Assembly: GCF_036345915.1 (NCBI RefSeq)
Contig: NZ_CP107785.1
Span: 3,658,001 to 3,722,000 of the forward strand
DNA from: Nocardia sp. NBC_00565
Lineage (GTDB): Bacteria; Actinomycetota; Actinomycetes; Mycobacteriales; Mycobacteriaceae
Reading direction: 5' to 3'
DNA: 64,000 nucleotides
Positions 1 through 8,464 of this stretch are shown piece by piece. Numbering within the stretch: the first letter of the stretch is position 1; each line of letters opens with the position of its first letter. The translations under genes were made by a program, and so were the position numbers. The notes beneath the pieces are model-generated. The model worked only from the letters and a program-made list of their open reading frames with translations. It did no database searches and was not told the origin of the DNA.

Positions 1-253
1 GAATCAACGACGGATGTCTCCCGCCTCCGGACGGACCCGGCCTGCGCGCCAGACGCTGCTTCTCGTCCGCACCGAAAGCAGTGAGACGCTCTGTCGCAGA
101 ACGAAACTCCGCACTGAGTGCGGCAGCGATATCGGGGGGTGGCGCCGATGCCGCAAGGGCCGACTGCATATCCCGGAACGCGTCGACGAGTTCGGCATAC
201 GCCGGAGGCGCCGAAGTCGGGACTTGCCCCACCTCGGCGGTGGTCTCGCTCAT
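1..253 (-). CDS. Probable PaaI-family (hotdog) thioesterase, N-terminal part only
   Basis: This gene runs off the left edge of the window, so only the first 84 codons are visible, starting MSETTAEVGQ. The ATG overlaps the stop of the upstream F420-type oxidoreductase (ATGA), so the two are translationally coupled. The visible part is an alanine-rich helical leader followed by a Gly/Pro turn (GPSGGGRHPS). That resembles the N-terminal extension of actinobacterial PaaI-type acyl-CoA thioesterases, but the catalytic hotdog domain lies outside the window. The assignment is inference from resemblance and operon context; the existence of the gene is much better supported than its function. Confidence 0.55.
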   Translation of the reverse strand, partial: MSETTAEVGQVPTSAPPAYAELVDAFRDMQSALAASAPPPDIAAALSAEFRSATERLTAFGADEKQRLARRPGPSGGGRHPSLI

Positions 254-1173
254 CGCTGGATCAGCCGTTCTGCCAGTACCGTCACGTCACGACGGAAATC
301 CTCGAAACTTCGGCTGGCAGGTTCGACGCTTATCCAAGACACCCCGGCATCGGCGTAATCGTCCAGTTTCGGCGCGAGCGCGGAACAGAACGCCTCCGAA
401 TCACCGGTGCGGAGCAGGTTCTTCTCGAACGGAACGAACGACACGTCGATCGCTGACTTGTCGAGGTCGGCTCGGCTCTTGTTCAGTTCACCGATCTGCT
501 TCGCCAACGATTCGATGTCTTCCAATGGAGGAGTCTTCGTGATCGCGGCCATCTCGGCGGACTGCCCGATCGGCATCCAACCGTCGGCGAGCTCGGTCAC
601 ACGTCGGCGTGCGGCCTTGCTGTTTCCCCCGATCCAGATCGGGGGCCCACCCTCGGTCGCGGGCAGCGGCAGCGAGAGGTGATCGCGTACGCCGAATTCC
701 GGCCCGTCGTGCTCGGTCCCCACCCAGGTCGCCCGCATGGCTGCGATCGCCTCGTCGAGCAGCTTGCCGCGCCGGGTGAAATCTGCTCCCAGCGCGTCGA
801 ATTCGGACTTCAGGTAACCCGCCGCTATCCCTAGCGTGAACCTACCGCCCGACAGCAGATCGAGACTGGCCGCCGCCTTCGCGCCGAGGTATGGACTGCG
901 ATATCCGGCGACCATGACGTACGTGATCAGCCGAATACGCGACGTCGCCTGCGCTGCCATACTCAACGCTACGAACGGATCGAAGGCATGGTGGCCGCCG
1001 GTCGACAACCATTCCTTGTCCGGATACGGATGTTCGCTCATCGCGATACCATCGAAGCCCGCATCTTCGACCAATCGGGCGACCTCGCCGAGACTGCTGT
1101 CGCCGATCCATCGTGTGTAATGCTTGACCGCGCGCATCGGGAATATCAGATTGAACCTCATGTGTTCGCTCAT
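250..1173 (-). CDS. LLM-class F420-dependent oxidoreductase
   Basis: A 307-residue luciferase-like (TIM-barrel) protein. It opens MSEHMRFNLIFPM and contains the family signatures GFDGIAMSEHPYP, LLSGGRFTLGIAAGY and PPIWIGGNSKAA. Members of this family use reduced F420 or FMN to reduce or oxidise ketones, enones and acyl-CoA derivatives in the cytoplasm. A longer in-frame reading upstream is rejected: the ATG at 1173 overlaps the stop of the acyl-CoA dehydrogenase (ATGA), and the extra N-terminal residues are low-complexity readthrough of that gene. The gene lies near the end of the long minus-strand catabolic operon, followed by the probable thioesterase. The substrate is unknown. Confidence 0.9.
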   Translation of the reverse strand: MSEHMRFNLIFPMRAVKHYTRWIGDSSLGEVARLVEDAGFDGIAMSEHPYPDKEWLSTGGHHAFDPFVALSMAAQATSRIRLITYVMVAGYRSPYLGAKAAASLDLLSGGRFTLGIAAGYLKSEFDALGADFTRRGKLLDEAIAAMRATWVGTEHDGPEFGVRDHLSLPLPATEGGPPIWIGGNSKAARRRVTELADGWMPIGQSAEMAAITKTPPLEDIESLAKQIGELNKSRADLDKSAIDVSFVPFEKNLLRTGDSEAFCSALAPKLDDYADAGVSWISVEPASRSFEDFRRDVTVLAERLIQR

Positions 1174-2345
1174 TTCAACAGCTCTCGGGCGATGACGACG
1201 CGCTGCACCTCGGTGGCGCCCTCGCCCAGACGCTTCACCCTGAGGTCGCGGAACCATCGCTCCAGCGGAAGCTCGTCGGACAGCCCGAGCGCTCCGTGTA
1301 TCTGTATGCAGCGGTCGATCACGTCGTAGGCCTTCTCGGTGCCGTACATCTTCGCGATCGATGCGTCGACCTTGACGTCCTTACCCAGATCGGCGTTCCA
1401 CGCCGCTTGGTACATGAGCAGGCGCGCGGCGCGCAATTCCACCTCGGATTCGACCAGCATCCACTGAATTCCCTGCTTGTCGGCCAACTTTCCGCCGAAC
1501 ACGTCGCGATCCTTGGCCCATCGGCACGCCATGTCGAGTGCCAGCTGGGCGATTCCGATCGGCCCTGCGGGGTAGATGATTCGACTGTGTACGAGAAAGT
1601 CGCTGGCCAACGCGAAGCCGCAGCCTTCTTCGCCGACGAGATTGCCTACCGGAACGCGGACATCGTCGAAGTGCAGTTCGTACGGCGAGAACGAGGCGAC
1701 CACGCCGATGCGGCTGAAAGCCAATCCGGGAGAGCCGTTCTCGACGATGAAACACGAGATTCCGTCGCGGCCTTCGCCGGTGCGGGCATAGACGACGCCC
1801 CAGTCCGCGTTCTGCGCATGCGAAGTCCACATCTTGCTGCCGTTCAGCACGTAGTGATCACCGTCGCGAACAGCTTTGAGCTTGATGGCGCGAGCTGGGT
1901 CGGAGCCACCGGATGCCTCGCTGATGGCGGTGTACGCCTTGGTCATCGTGCCGTCGATGATCGGCCGCGCGAACTTCTCGAACTGTACGTCGGTCGCCTT
2001 GAACATGATGTTCGGAGGGTTGCCGCCGAACGCCCCGAGAGCTGGAAAGAAGGCTCCCATACGACATTTCGCCGCTTCTTCCGCAACGACTGCCTGACCC
2101 AACACACTGAGTCCGGCTCCACCGAACTCTTCGGGAGTCTGTAGGGCCCACAACCCTAGAGCACGCGCTTTGGCCTGCAACGGAAGAAGCTGTTCGCGCG
2201 GCAGGCCTGCGACGTCGTGCGCCAAGGAGTCCTCGAGTGGACGTACCTCGGTGTCCATGAATCGGCGTACCGTCTCGCGGAGCAGCCGAAACTCCTCCGG
2301 GAGCTCCCAGGCACCTGTGACGGATGTCTGTTCGATGGTCGTCAT
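1170..2345 (-). CDS. Acyl-CoA dehydrogenase
   Basis: A 391-residue FAD-dependent acyl-CoA dehydrogenase of normal length. The helical N-terminal domain includes LWALQTPEEFGGAGLSVLG. The middle beta domain carries AYTAISEASGGSDPARA and LNGSKMWTSHA. The C-terminal domain ends with CIQIHGALGLSDELPLERW and LGEGATEVQR, which keeps a Glu at the usual catalytic position (GEG). It should introduce a 2,3-double bond into an acyl-CoA. It starts 11 bp after the flavin-reductase-like gene and overlaps the downstream F420-type gene by four bases, as expected within one operon. Confidence 0.93.
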   Translation of the reverse strand: MTTIEQTSVTGAWELPEEFRLLRETVRRFMDTEVRPLEDSLAHDVAGLPREQLLPLQAKARALGLWALQTPEEFGGAGLSVLGQAVVAEEAAKCRMGAFFPALGAFGGNPPNIMFKATDVQFEKFARPIIDGTMTKAYTAISEASGGSDPARAIKLKAVRDGDHYVLNGSKMWTSHAQNADWGVVYARTGEGRDGISCFIVENGSPGLAFSRIGVVASFSPYELHFDDVRVPVGNLVGEEGCGFALASDFLVHSRIIYPAGPIGIAQLALDMACRWAKDRDVFGGKLADKQGIQWMLVESEVELRAARLLMYQAAWNADLGKDVKVDASIAKMYGTEKAYDVIDRCIQIHGALGLSDELPLERWFRDLRVKRLGEGATEVQRVVIARELLK

Positions 2346-2356
2346 CGACGCGGTAT

Positions 2357-2941
2357 CTACGCTTTCGCACCGAAGCGGCGGGCGCGAGCGTTCTCGAGCT
2401 GTGGATGATGGTTCGCGTCGTACTGGGCGATCCAGTCAGCAGGCAGTTTGCCCCACGCTTCGCCGATGCGCAGACGCTGGCCGTCGTTGAGGATCTCCGA
2501 CGCCACGACGTCACCGACGAAGATCGAGCTCTCCTCGACGTCGAGCGTGCCCATTACGCGAGCCTCGACGTAGCTGTGCGCGTCGAGCAGGATCGGAGCT
2601 CCGGTCGTCCCCATCTTGGTACGAAGCTTGCCGATCTTGTCACCGTCCCGCCCCGAACTACCGCCGAGCGTCATCAGAATCTCGAGTGACTTCTGCATCT
2701 GTTCTTCTTCGGCGCTGAGCATGTGCATGACGAAAATGCCCGAGTTCGAGACCATGTCGTGGGTCTTGTTGTACTTGGTGAGGCTGATCGTCGCGCGGGG
2801 CGCCTCGGGAATGATGCTCGCCGAGCCTGCCGACAGCGACATCAGACCGTTGGCGAATCCGCCGTCGACGGTGGTGATGGCAACGGGAAACGGGCGCAAA
2901 CCGGCGAGTACACGGTTGGCGACCGCGGGATCGTAGGACAT
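2357..2941 (-). CDS. Flavin reductase-like / FMN-binding split-barrel protein
   Basis: A 194-residue protein. The ATG at 2941 gives MSYDPAVANRVLAGLRPFPV; a longer in-frame reading would run into the preceding fragment. It has the flavin_reduct layout: FPVAITTVDGGFANGLMSLS, then APRATISLTKYNKTHDMV, NSGIFVMHML and a C-terminal ARVMGTLDVEESSIFVGDV. Such proteins supply reduced FMN to monooxygenases or act as small oxidoreductases. Its neighbours are an F420-type oxidoreductase and an acyl-CoA dehydrogenase. No two-component monooxygenase partner is recognised next to it, so its role is uncertain. Confidence 0.82.
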   Translation of the reverse strand: MSYDPAVANRVLAGLRPFPVAITTVDGGFANGLMSLSAGSASIIPEAPRATISLTKYNKTHDMVSNSGIFVMHMLSAEEEQMQKSLEILMTLGGSSGRDGDKIGKLRTKMGTTGAPILLDAHSYVEARVMGTLDVEESSIFVGDVVASEILNDGQRLRIGEAWGKLPADWIAQYDANHHPQLENARARRFGAKA

Positions 2942-2954
2942 TGGAATCTCTTTT

Positions 2955-3245
2955 CTATGGATATGATTCGGTCGATTCGAGGGCAGCATCGAGATAGTCG
3001 AGGAGGTTCGCGGTGAAGATGTCGTTGTCGTCTCCGGCAACCATGTGGCCCGCGTCTCGGACATCCACGATCTGCGCATGCGGAATCAGCTCGCGCATCT
3101 CGGCGACCCCGTCGTCGGAAACGACATCCGACTCCTTGCCCCGCACCAGAAGCACGGGACCGGCGATCCTTCGAGCAGCGCGCTTGGAGCGTTCATAGAT
3201 GGCGGCGCTGACCGGGGTGTCGAGAGTGTCCAGTTCAACGTTCAT
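2955..3245 (-). pseudogene. C-terminal stump of an alpha/beta hydrolase
   Basis: The 96-codon reading frame matches only the last third of an alpha/beta hydrolase. It has the late strand GPVLLVRGKESDVVS, the catalytic-His region VRDAGHMVAGDDND and the terminal helix FTANLLDYLDAAL. The oxyanion loop, the nucleophile elbow (GxSxG) and the cap domain are missing, and the upstream DNA is already the thiolase stop codon in the same frame. It has its own ATG with a purine-rich stretch (GGAGAGAGGGGC) just upstream, so it may still be translated, but it cannot be a working hydrolase. It sits 13 bp before the flavin-reductase-like gene. This looks like a deletion remnant. Confidence 0.8.
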
Positions 3246-3281
3246 CGAGTCGCCCCTCTCTCCGGAGACCAGCCGAGATGA

Positions 3282-4481
3282 TCACTTCGTCGCCGCAGGA
3301 ACCCGCAACACGATGGCGCCTGCTTGGCCACCACCCGCGCACATCGCCGCGACGGCGTATCCGCCACCGCGGCGTCCCAATTCGTACATCGAGCTGATAA
3401 CCATTCGAGCGCCCGACGCGGCCACCGGATGTCCGAGGCTGCAACCACTGCCGCTCACGTTGACGATCGATTCATCGATGCCGAGCTTCTTGCACGCCGC
3501 GACCGGCACCGAAGCGAACGCCTCGTTGATCTCCCACAGCGCCACGTCGGCGACGGTGATACCCGCGCGATCGAGGACCTTGGGAATGACATCCAGCACG
3601 GCCAGTCCCGTCAGCGCGGGATCGATCGCCGTTGCGGCCCAGGCCTCGACCGTCGCCAGCACCGGGAGTCCCTGTTCGGCAGCGAGGTCACTGCCGACCA
3701 CCATGACAGCGGCAGCCGCGTCGTTCACACCGCTGGCATTGCCCGCGGTGATCGAGAAGCCTTCGATCTCGGGGTGCAGCACCTTCAAGCCCGCAAGCTT
3801 CTCGAGGCTGGAGTCACGCCGAGGATGCTCGTCGACGGCGAACTCCTTGCGGGTGCCGTCGGCCTGGAGTACCCGCACGGGCACGATCTCGTCGACGAAA
3901 GCACCCGCATCGATCGCGGCGATCGCACGCTGGTGCGACCGAAAAGCCCAGGCGTCCATCTCTTCCCGCGTGAGGTCGACTTCCTCGGCCGTGTTCCAGC
4001 CGACCGTGATGGACATGTCCATATTCGGTGCTTCGACCGTGTTCGGGTGCGTCGGCGGCATCCACTTCTCGGTGACCTCGTCGACCCGCCCCGGCGTACG
4101 CCACGTCTGGATCGGGCTCGTCGATGTCGATTGCGTACCACCGGCGATGATCACCCGCTCCGCACCGGAGATGACCTGGCCCGCAGCGTTGCCGATCGCG
4201 GTCAGCCCACCGGCGCAGTGTCGATTGACGGCTTGGCCGGGCACCTGCGACATGCCGAGTACCACAGCAGCGTGCCGGGCCATGTCACCGCCGCCGTAGT
4301 TGGACTCGGCGAGAATGATGTCGTCGATCTGAGAGACGTCGAGCCCGGAGCGTTGTCGCACCTCGGCGACCACGATCTCAGCGAGTTCCATCGCGCTGGT
4401 GTCGCGCAGCGTGCCACGGAACGCAGTGCCGATCGCGGTGCGCGCACCGGCGACGATGACCGCATCGATCTTGTCAGCCAT
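3282..4481 (-). CDS. Thiolase (acetyl-CoA acetyltransferase family)
   Basis: A 399-residue classical thiolase with all catalytic elements. The nucleophilic Cys is in VNRHCAGGLTAIG (about residue 89), followed by NEAFA, the His loop GCSLGHPVAASGARM and the second Cys in AMCAGGGQAGA. It should cleave a 3-ketoacyl-CoA with CoA, the last step of a beta-oxidation round. The ATG at 4481 has a strong ribosome binding site (GGAGG, 8 nt upstream). It lies 26 bp after the aldehyde dehydrogenase gene in the minus-strand operon. This is the only complete classical thiolase here; the three other thiolase-fold proteins lack this catalytic set. Confidence 0.95.
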   Translation of the reverse strand: MADKIDAVIVAGARTAIGTAFRGTLRDTSAMELAEIVVAEVRQRSGLDVSQIDDIILAESNYGGGDMARHAAVVLGMSQVPGQAVNRHCAGGLTAIGNAAGQVISGAERVIIAGGTQSTSTSPIQTWRTPGRVDEVTEKWMPPTHPNTVEAPNMDMSITVGWNTAEEVDLTREEMDAWAFRSHQRAIAAIDAGAFVDEIVPVRVLQADGTRKEFAVDEHPRRDSSLEKLAGLKVLHPEIEGFSITAGNASGVNDAAAAVMVVGSDLAAEQGLPVLATVEAWAATAIDPALTGLAVLDVIPKVLDRAGITVADVALWEINEAFASVPVAACKKLGIDESIVNVSGSGCSLGHPVAASGARMVISSMYELGRRGGGYAVAAMCAGGGQAGAIVLRVPAATK

Positions 4482-4507
4482 AGTTGTATCCTCCGCAGTG
4501 GTGATGG

Positions 4508-6016
4508 TCAGCCGAGCGTGAACGGATCGCGGGTCGCACCGGTGAGTTCCACCCAGATGGCCTTGGTTTCGGTGAAATCCTTGACCGCGTCGATGCCGTT
4601 CTCCCGGCCGATGCCGCTGGATCCGACGCCTCCGAACGGCACACTGGGCGCGACCGCGCGGTACGCGTTGACCCAGATGGTTCCCGCGCGGAGCCGACCG
4701 GCGATCCGGTGCGCGCGATGGACGTCTTTGGTCCAGACTGCCCCCGCCAGGCCGAATTCGGTTCCGTTCGCGGCGGCGACGGCCTCGTCCTCGTCAGTGA
4801 ACGTGGAGACCACGAGCACCGGACCGAAGATCTCCTCGACGACAGCGCGCATGTCCGAGGTGACGTTCGTCAGCACCGTGGGCTTGACGAAGTATCCGCC
4901 GAGTTCGCTCGAGGCCGCACCTCCGTAGGCAATCGTGGCGCCCTGCTCCTTGGCGGATTCGAAGTGCGAGAGCACCTTTCGATATTGTGGCTCGTTCGAT
5001 ACCGGACCCATCTCCGTCTTCGGATCCTTCGGGTCGCCGAGCACGATCGTCGAGGCCCGATCGACGATCTTGGCGACCAATTCCTCGGCAACGCTTTCGT
5101 GCACCAGCAAGCGGCTGCCGGCGAGGCAGGTCTGGCCGGTAGCGGCGAAGATTCCGGAGATCACGCCGTTGGAAGCTGCGTCGAGGTCCGCGTCGGGAAA
5201 GACCACTTGAGCTGATTTTCCGCCGAGCTCGAGGGTGAACCGGGTCATGTTCGCCAGAGCGGCGTGCCCCACTTTGATTCCGGTCCCGGTCGATCCGGTG
5301 AACGCGATCTTATCGACGTCAGGGTGCGCGGCCAGTGCGGCCCCGGTCTCGGGTCCCCAGCCGGTGACGACGTTGATCACGCCAGGTGGGAAGCCGGCCT
5401 CCTCGAACAGCTTCGCGAACGCGACCGTCGAGGCCGGTGTGTGATCGCTCGGTTTGACCACGAACGTGCACCCGGCAGCGAGGCCCGCGGCCAATTTCCA
5501 GCTCAGCAACAGCAGCGGCGAATTCCAGGGCGTAATCGCGCCGACGACGCCGACCGGTTCATGCTTGGTGTAGACAAGGTAATTCGGTTTGTCGGTCGGA
5601 ACGACCGCACCCTCGAGCTTGTCGGCCATGCCAGCGTAATAGTAGTAGTAATCCGGCAGGCTCTTCATCTGACCGGACATCTCACGCAACAGTTTTCCGC
5701 CGTCGCGTACCTCGAGCTCAGCCAAGTTCTCGGCCTCACGCGCGATGATGTCGCCGAGTTTCCACAGCAGTTTGCCGCGGGCCGTCGCCGTCAGCCGACC
5801 CCACGGACCATCGAGCGCGGCACGGGCGGCCCGGACCGCACGGTCGATGTCGGCGGCCGAACCGTCGGACACTCTGGCCCACGGCACCGCCGAATACGGG
5901 TCGGTGCTGTCGTAGGTACGCCCGGAATCCGACTCGACGTCCTCTCCACCGATCAGCAACGAGAAACGAGCGAGCTCGGTCTCGGCGGGGACGGGGTATC
6001 CACTACTGCTGCTCAA
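4508..6016 (-). CDS. Aldehyde dehydrogenase (NAD(P)-dependent)
   Basis: An ALDH superfamily protein of about 500 residues. It has the Rossmann N-domain with TPWNSPLLLLSWKLAAGLAA and FTGSTGTGIKVG, the general-base Glu in LELGGKSAQ, the catalytic Cys in GQTCLAGSRLLV and the C-terminal PFGGVGSSGIGRENG. It oxidises an aldehyde to the acid. The frame is open to a TTG at 6058 that overlaps the upstream stop, but no ribosome binding site is seen there. The TTG at 6016 (MSSSSGYPVP) has AAGGGAGG six bases upstream and gives a normal N-terminus, so it is preferred; an ATG at 6046 is a third possibility. In an operon with acyl-CoA ligases it may feed an acid to activation. Confidence 0.9.
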   Translation of the reverse strand: MSSSSGYPVPAETELARFSLLIGGEDVESDSGRTYDSTDPYSAVPWARVSDGSAADIDRAVRAARAALDGPWGRLTATARGKLLWKLGDIIAREAENLAELEVRDGGKLLREMSGQMKSLPDYYYYYAGMADKLEGAVVPTDKPNYLVYTKHEPVGVVGAITPWNSPLLLLSWKLAAGLAAGCTFVVKPSDHTPASTVAFAKLFEEAGFPPGVINVVTGWGPETGAALAAHPDVDKIAFTGSTGTGIKVGHAALANMTRFTLELGGKSAQVVFPDADLDAASNGVISGIFAATGQTCLAGSRLLVHESVAEELVAKIVDRASTIVLGDPKDPKTEMGPVSNEPQYRKVLSHFESAKEQGATIAYGGAASSELGGYFVKPTVLTNVTSDMRAVVEEIFGPVLVVSTFTDEDEAVAAANGTEFGLAGAVWTKDVHRAHRIAGRLRAGTIWVNAYRAVAPSVPFGGVGSSGIGRENGIDAVKDFTETKAIWVELTGATRDPFTLG

Positions 6017-6054
6017 TTCGAGCCTCCCTTGAATGACATCACGCATGTCGATAC

Positions 6055-8454
6055 TCAACGGAATCGAGGTGCGCGCTTGGTCTTGCGCGAGTCGGTGCGA
6101 CCTTCCCCCGGATTGCCGATCTGCGTGTACGACAGTCCGTGTCGCTTTGCCATCGAGGGGCTCATATCGATCGACTCCCAGATCGCGCGCACGGTTCCCT
6201 GAATTGCCTCGGGCCGACGAGCAGCGATCTCGGTGGCCAGCCGATGCGCACGGGTTCGCAGTTCCGAAGTCGGCGTCACCTCGGTGACGATCCCGGCCCG
6301 CAGTGCCGTGTCCGCGGTCATACGTTCGTCGCTACCGAGCAGCGCCCATCGCATCACCTCGCCGAATGCGACGCCGCGAGCGAGCATTCCGATCGGCTCC
6401 AACGAGGAGACCATGCCACCATTGGCGTGCGGGTCGAAGAACGTCGCGTCCTCGGAACAGATCACGATGTCGGATTCGTTGATGAAGTACATCGCCCCGC
6501 CCGCGGCCATGCCCTGCACCGCGCAGATCACCGGCTTCCAGACGCGATGGTGCCGAGGCCCGAGCGATACGCCGGGATCTTCCTGATTCCACCGGTTGCG
6601 GTCGGCCCACCACGCTCCCGCGCTCAGATCGACTCCGGTGCAGAACGCGCGTTCTCCGTTGGCGCGCAGCACTGCCACGTGGATGTCGTCATCGTCACGA
6701 ACTCGCGCCCACACCCGAATCATTTCCCCGGCCATGGCCTCGTTGAAGCAGTTCAGGCGATCGGGACGATTCAACGTGATCGTCGCTATGTGCTCGGCCA
6801 CCTCGAATTCGATGGTGGTGAACTCGGTGCGGGCACTGTCGGAGGTCATGGCTGCCACCTTCTCGTCGTACCGAGTGAGTGTGTATCGCTGTCGCAGCAC
6901 CGGTTTGGAGATCTTGCCCAGTGAATTGCGGGGAATGGCATCCACCACTTCCACCTGTTCGGGGAACTTGCGAATATTCAAGGTCGTGGTCCGTAGGTAG
7001 TGCCGCACCGACTCGAGTGTGGGTGTGTTGCTGTGGTCGGCCGCAACCACCACCGCGCACACCCGCTCCCCCGATACCGCATCGGGAAGGCCGATCACGG
7101 TGAGATCCGCGATCATCGGATCACCGATCAACGTCTCCTCGACCTCACGTGCGGAGATGTTCTCCATCTTCCGCACAATGATGTCCTTGATCCGTCCCGT
7201 CACCGCGAGCCGACCGTCGCCGTCGACATAGCCCAGATCGCCACTGCGAAAAAAGCCGTGCGCGTCGATTGCACCCGCGTCGAGCGCACTGTCGACGTAC
7301 CCACGGAAGAGTTGCGGCCCACGGACGCGGATTTCGCCGATCTCACCGGTGTCCGCCACCCGCTCGCCATCGCAGACGATCCGCACCTCGCCGCCTTCAC
7401 CGGGGATGCCCTCGCATTCCGCGTGTTGGACGGCGGTGTCATGTGGGGTGCCCCACGTGATGTAGGGGCACTCGGTCATCCCGTAGCCCGAGATGATTCC
7501 CACGCCTCCGAGCAACTTCCTCGCCTGGTCGCTGAGGGACCGGGGCCTACCGGAACCGCCCCCGAGAGTGGCTCGCGAATCCTGGAACAGTGGGGCAGCT
7601 CCGCGTTCCTCGGCTATCCGCAGGTACTCGTTGGTGAACGGCAGCCCCGACCCCACCAGAGTCACGCGGGCCTCGATGAGTTGGTCGGCATTGCGTTCCG
7701 GATCGAAGACCGCGCTCACGATCAGCGAATGCCCGACGAGGAACGCATGCAGCAGGTGTGCGATACCGCCGACGTGAGCGATGGGCACGAAAGCCGCGCA
7801 GCGATCCTCCGGTCGGACCTCGAGGTTGGAAACGAATGTCCTTGCCGCAGCGATCAATCCGCGATCAGTGTGTTTGACCCCCTTCGGAGCGGCTGTAGTC
7901 CCCGAGGTGTAGAAGATCCAATCGATCGCGTCCTCGCCTCGATCGGACCGATCGTAGGGCGGAAGTTGTGTTGGATCACCCAGTTCCCAGGCGTCGTCGA
8001 CCACCAGCACCTCGAGCCCCTCGACGGAGGCCTTCACCCGTTCTGCCATGTCGCCGTGCGCGAATCCACGGAACTCGCGGGGAACGATCAACAGCGAGGT
8101 GTGTACCTGATCGGTGATGAACTCGACGTCGGCGTCGCGCAACATCGGAATGATCGGGTTCTGAATCGCACCCAGACGGGAGAGCGCCGCGACCATCGCC
8201 ATGGTGTCGATGCTGCTGGGCATCTGCCACGACACCACGTCGCCGGGCCGAACCCCCTTGGCGTACAACGTCGCCGCGATACCCTCGGACAGTTCGCGGA
8301 AGCCACCGAACGTGCAGTGCCGACGGTGCTCGTCCACGGCGAATTCCGCCTCGCGACCGACCTCGGCTCGACCGGTGACCAACTCCCACACCGTCGCCGC
8401 GCTCAGCATCTCGCTGGGCCCCGCACCAAGGCCGTCCACCATTTCCCTCGTCAT
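6055..8454 (-). CDS. Fused acyl-CoA ligase and enoyl-CoA hydratase-like protein
   Basis: One 799-codon frame encodes two enzymes. Residues 1-535 are an AMP-forming acyl-CoA synthetase: P-loop FYTSGTTAAPKG, SGYGMTECPY, GFFRSGDLGYVDGDGRL, and the terminal lysine region PRNSLGKISKPVLR. Residues 536-799 are a crotonase: ITLNRPDRLNCFNEAM, oxyanion-hole NGERAFCTGVDLS and GMAAGGAMYF. The usual crotonase Glu positions read DPHANGGMVSS, so classical hydratase chemistry is not assured. The second domain begins with an ATG at 6849, preceded by an AGAAGGTGG stretch that could act as an internal ribosome binding site, so both a fusion and a separate crotonase may be made. It should activate an acid and hydrate or isomerise the product. 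Confidence 0.9.
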   Translation of the reverse strand: MTREMVDGLGAGPSEMLSAATVWELVTGRAEVGREAEFAVDEHRRHCTFGGFRELSEGIAATLYAKGVRPGDVVSWQMPSSIDTMAMVAALSRLGAIQNPIIPMLRDADVEFITDQVHTSLLIVPREFRGFAHGDMAERVKASVEGLEVLVVDDAWELGDPTQLPPYDRSDRGEDAIDWIFYTSGTTAAPKGVKHTDRGLIAAARTFVSNLEVRPEDRCAAFVPIAHVGGIAHLLHAFLVGHSLIVSAVFDPERNADQLIEARVTLVGSGLPFTNEYLRIAEERGAAPLFQDSRATLGGGSGRPRSLSDQARKLLGGVGIISGYGMTECPYITWGTPHDTAVQHAECEGIPGEGGEVRIVCDGERVADTGEIGEIRVRGPQLFRGYVDSALDAGAIDAHGFFRSGDLGYVDGDGRLAVTGRIKDIIVRKMENISAREVEETLIGDPMIADLTVIGLPDAVSGERVCAVVVAADHSNTPTLESVRHYLRTTTLNIRKFPEQVEVVDAIPRNSLGKISKPVLRQRYTLTRYDEKVAAMTSDSARTEFTTIEFEVAEHIATITLNRPDRLNCFNEAMAGEMIRVWARVRDDDDIHVAVLRANGERAFCTGVDLSAGAWWADRNRWNQEDPGVSLGPRHHRVWKPVICAVQGMAAGGAMYFINESDIVICSEDATFFDPHANGGMVSSLEPIGMLARGVAFGEVMRWALLGSDERMTADTALRAGIVTEVTPTSELRTRAHRLATEIAARRPEAIQGTVRAIWESIDMSPSMAKRHGLSYTQIGNPGEGRTDSRKTKRAPRFR

Positions 8455-8464
8455 CGCCGGGCCC

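Noticed and set aside
3199..4928. Long open frames opposite the thiolase gene (366 and 534 codons)
   Set aside because: They lack family motifs and lie antisense to a thiolase with a full catalytic set. High-GC DNA routinely leaves such frames open.
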